Assembly (NCBI RefSeq): GCF_900182575.1
Contig: NZ_FXSZ01000016.1
Coordinates: 1 to 31,441 of the forward strand
Source of the DNA: Solitalea koreensis
GTDB lineage: Bacteria; Bacteroidota; Bacteroidia; Sphingobacteriales; Sphingobacteriaceae
Length of the DNA stretch: 31,441 nt
Direction of reading: 5' to 3'
The first letter of the stretch is position 1. Each line of letters begins with the position of its first letter. A program made the position numbers and the translations under genes. Of the stretch, positions 31,103-31,441 are shown in pieces. The notes under the pieces are model-generated. The model saw only the letters and a program-made list of their open reading frames with translations, was not told the origin of the DNA and made no database searches.

Positions 31103-31441
31103 TTTGTTAAATTTTTAATGGGTTTTAAGATTCAATATGACATTAATACCAAAACTGAAGAAAGGTAACCCCCTGAATTAATTTTTTTTAAAACTTTTTT
31201 CAGCTTATGTTACATGTGTTTGATAATTAGCGAAATAGATTCCGTTGAAACTTTCAAACACCTTCCTTAATCCTTGACATTAAATCAAATCGGCTGCAAA
31301 AGTATGATTTCTTCTGAGACTTTAAAGTAAATAATAATTTAAAAATCATTGCTGTCCGATAAAAAAACCTTACCCAATATTTCGTACCGTCAGAACGTTA
31401 ACAGAGGGCCTTCCTTTGTTTTTTTGAAAAGAACCGCCTCT
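31103..31441. other. 339-bp region upstream of the small lipoprotein gene
   Basis: No gene is supported here. Apart from the TACTTTTG box at 31297-31304 I see only AT-rich sequence. The last 50 bp include AGAGG and CCTCT words at 31402 and 31437, too weak to call a terminal repeat. Confidence 0.6.
31297..31304 (-). promoter_or_regulatory. -7 promoter element upstream of the small lipoprotein gene
   Basis: TACTTTTG on the minus strand, followed by CAG, matches TAnnTTTG. TTTA about 19 nt upstream is a near-match to the -33 element. It lies 194 bp from the start codon at 31102, giving an unusually long leader. Confidence 0.6.

Noticed and set aside
31402..31441. AGAGG...CCTCT at the window edge as an IS terminal repeat
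   Set aside because: Only 5 bp match perfectly before mismatches, and the sequence is cut off by the window end.

Overview
The window looks like chromosomal DNA of a Bacteroidota member, most likely of the Sphingobacteriales. It is AT-rich. Several genes and the tRNA are preceded by the TAnnTTTG-type -7 element typical of that phylum, and Shine-Dalgarno sequences are weak. The gene content also fits: an rpsO/pnp neighbourhood, DUF4369-thioredoxin proteins, KKD/KKG-type lipoproteins, and a PASTA-only protein divergent from ddl. The assignment to order is inference from gene style, not from a marker phylogeny.

Layout. 1-165 holds the 3' remnant of an IS3-family transposase beside tRNA-Ser(UGA). 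375-4133 (minus) carries a YihY-type membrane protein, a YbgC-like thioesterase, MltG, a rhodanese and a triple-PASTA membrane protein; the last three look like one envelope-linked transcription unit, divergent from D-Ala-D-Ala ligase (4363-5346, plus). 5650-8685 holds a secreted PepSY-like protein, a class I methyltransferase, a second thioesterase and a His/Gly-tailed secreted protein. 8871-14784 (plus) is a core block: rpsO, pnp, rpe, serC, serA. 14962-16843 (minus) is a tandem pair of related lipoproteins of unknown function. 17223-20242 (plus) has a cystathionine gamma-synthase-type enzyme, a YbaB/EbfC protein and a RhlE-type DEAD-box helicase with a TTG start. 20449-24808 (minus) is the sbcD-sbcC nuclease pair. 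25132-28650 (plus) holds two further tandem pairs: small outer-membrane proteins, then TlpA-like thioredoxins. 28749-31102 (minus) has a GNAT acetyltransferase, a frameshifted secreted YciI-like gene, a PA0069-type radical SAM protein and a small repeat-bearing lipoprotein.

Functionally the genes group into peptidoglycan/envelope work (ddl, mltG, PASTA), RNA and translation (tRNA-Ser, rpsO, pnp, helicase), serine and sulfur amino-acid synthesis (serC, serA, metB-like), DNA repair (sbcCD, possibly YbaB) and periplasmic redox (TlpA pair).

I found no prophage, CRISPR array, secretion system or defence island, and nothing that amounts to a clearly new biological system. The better leads are modest: dispersed intergenic repeat families (20271-20379, 17120-17178, 18741-19030), a MITE-like 143-bp element at 14803-14945, a 24-codon candidate small gene between rpsO and pnp, an 11-bp-phased triple repeat before a lipoprotein gene, a shared upstream block before two envelope genes, and the unrecognised lipoprotein family. 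All coordinates come from reading the sequence by eye; no searches were run.
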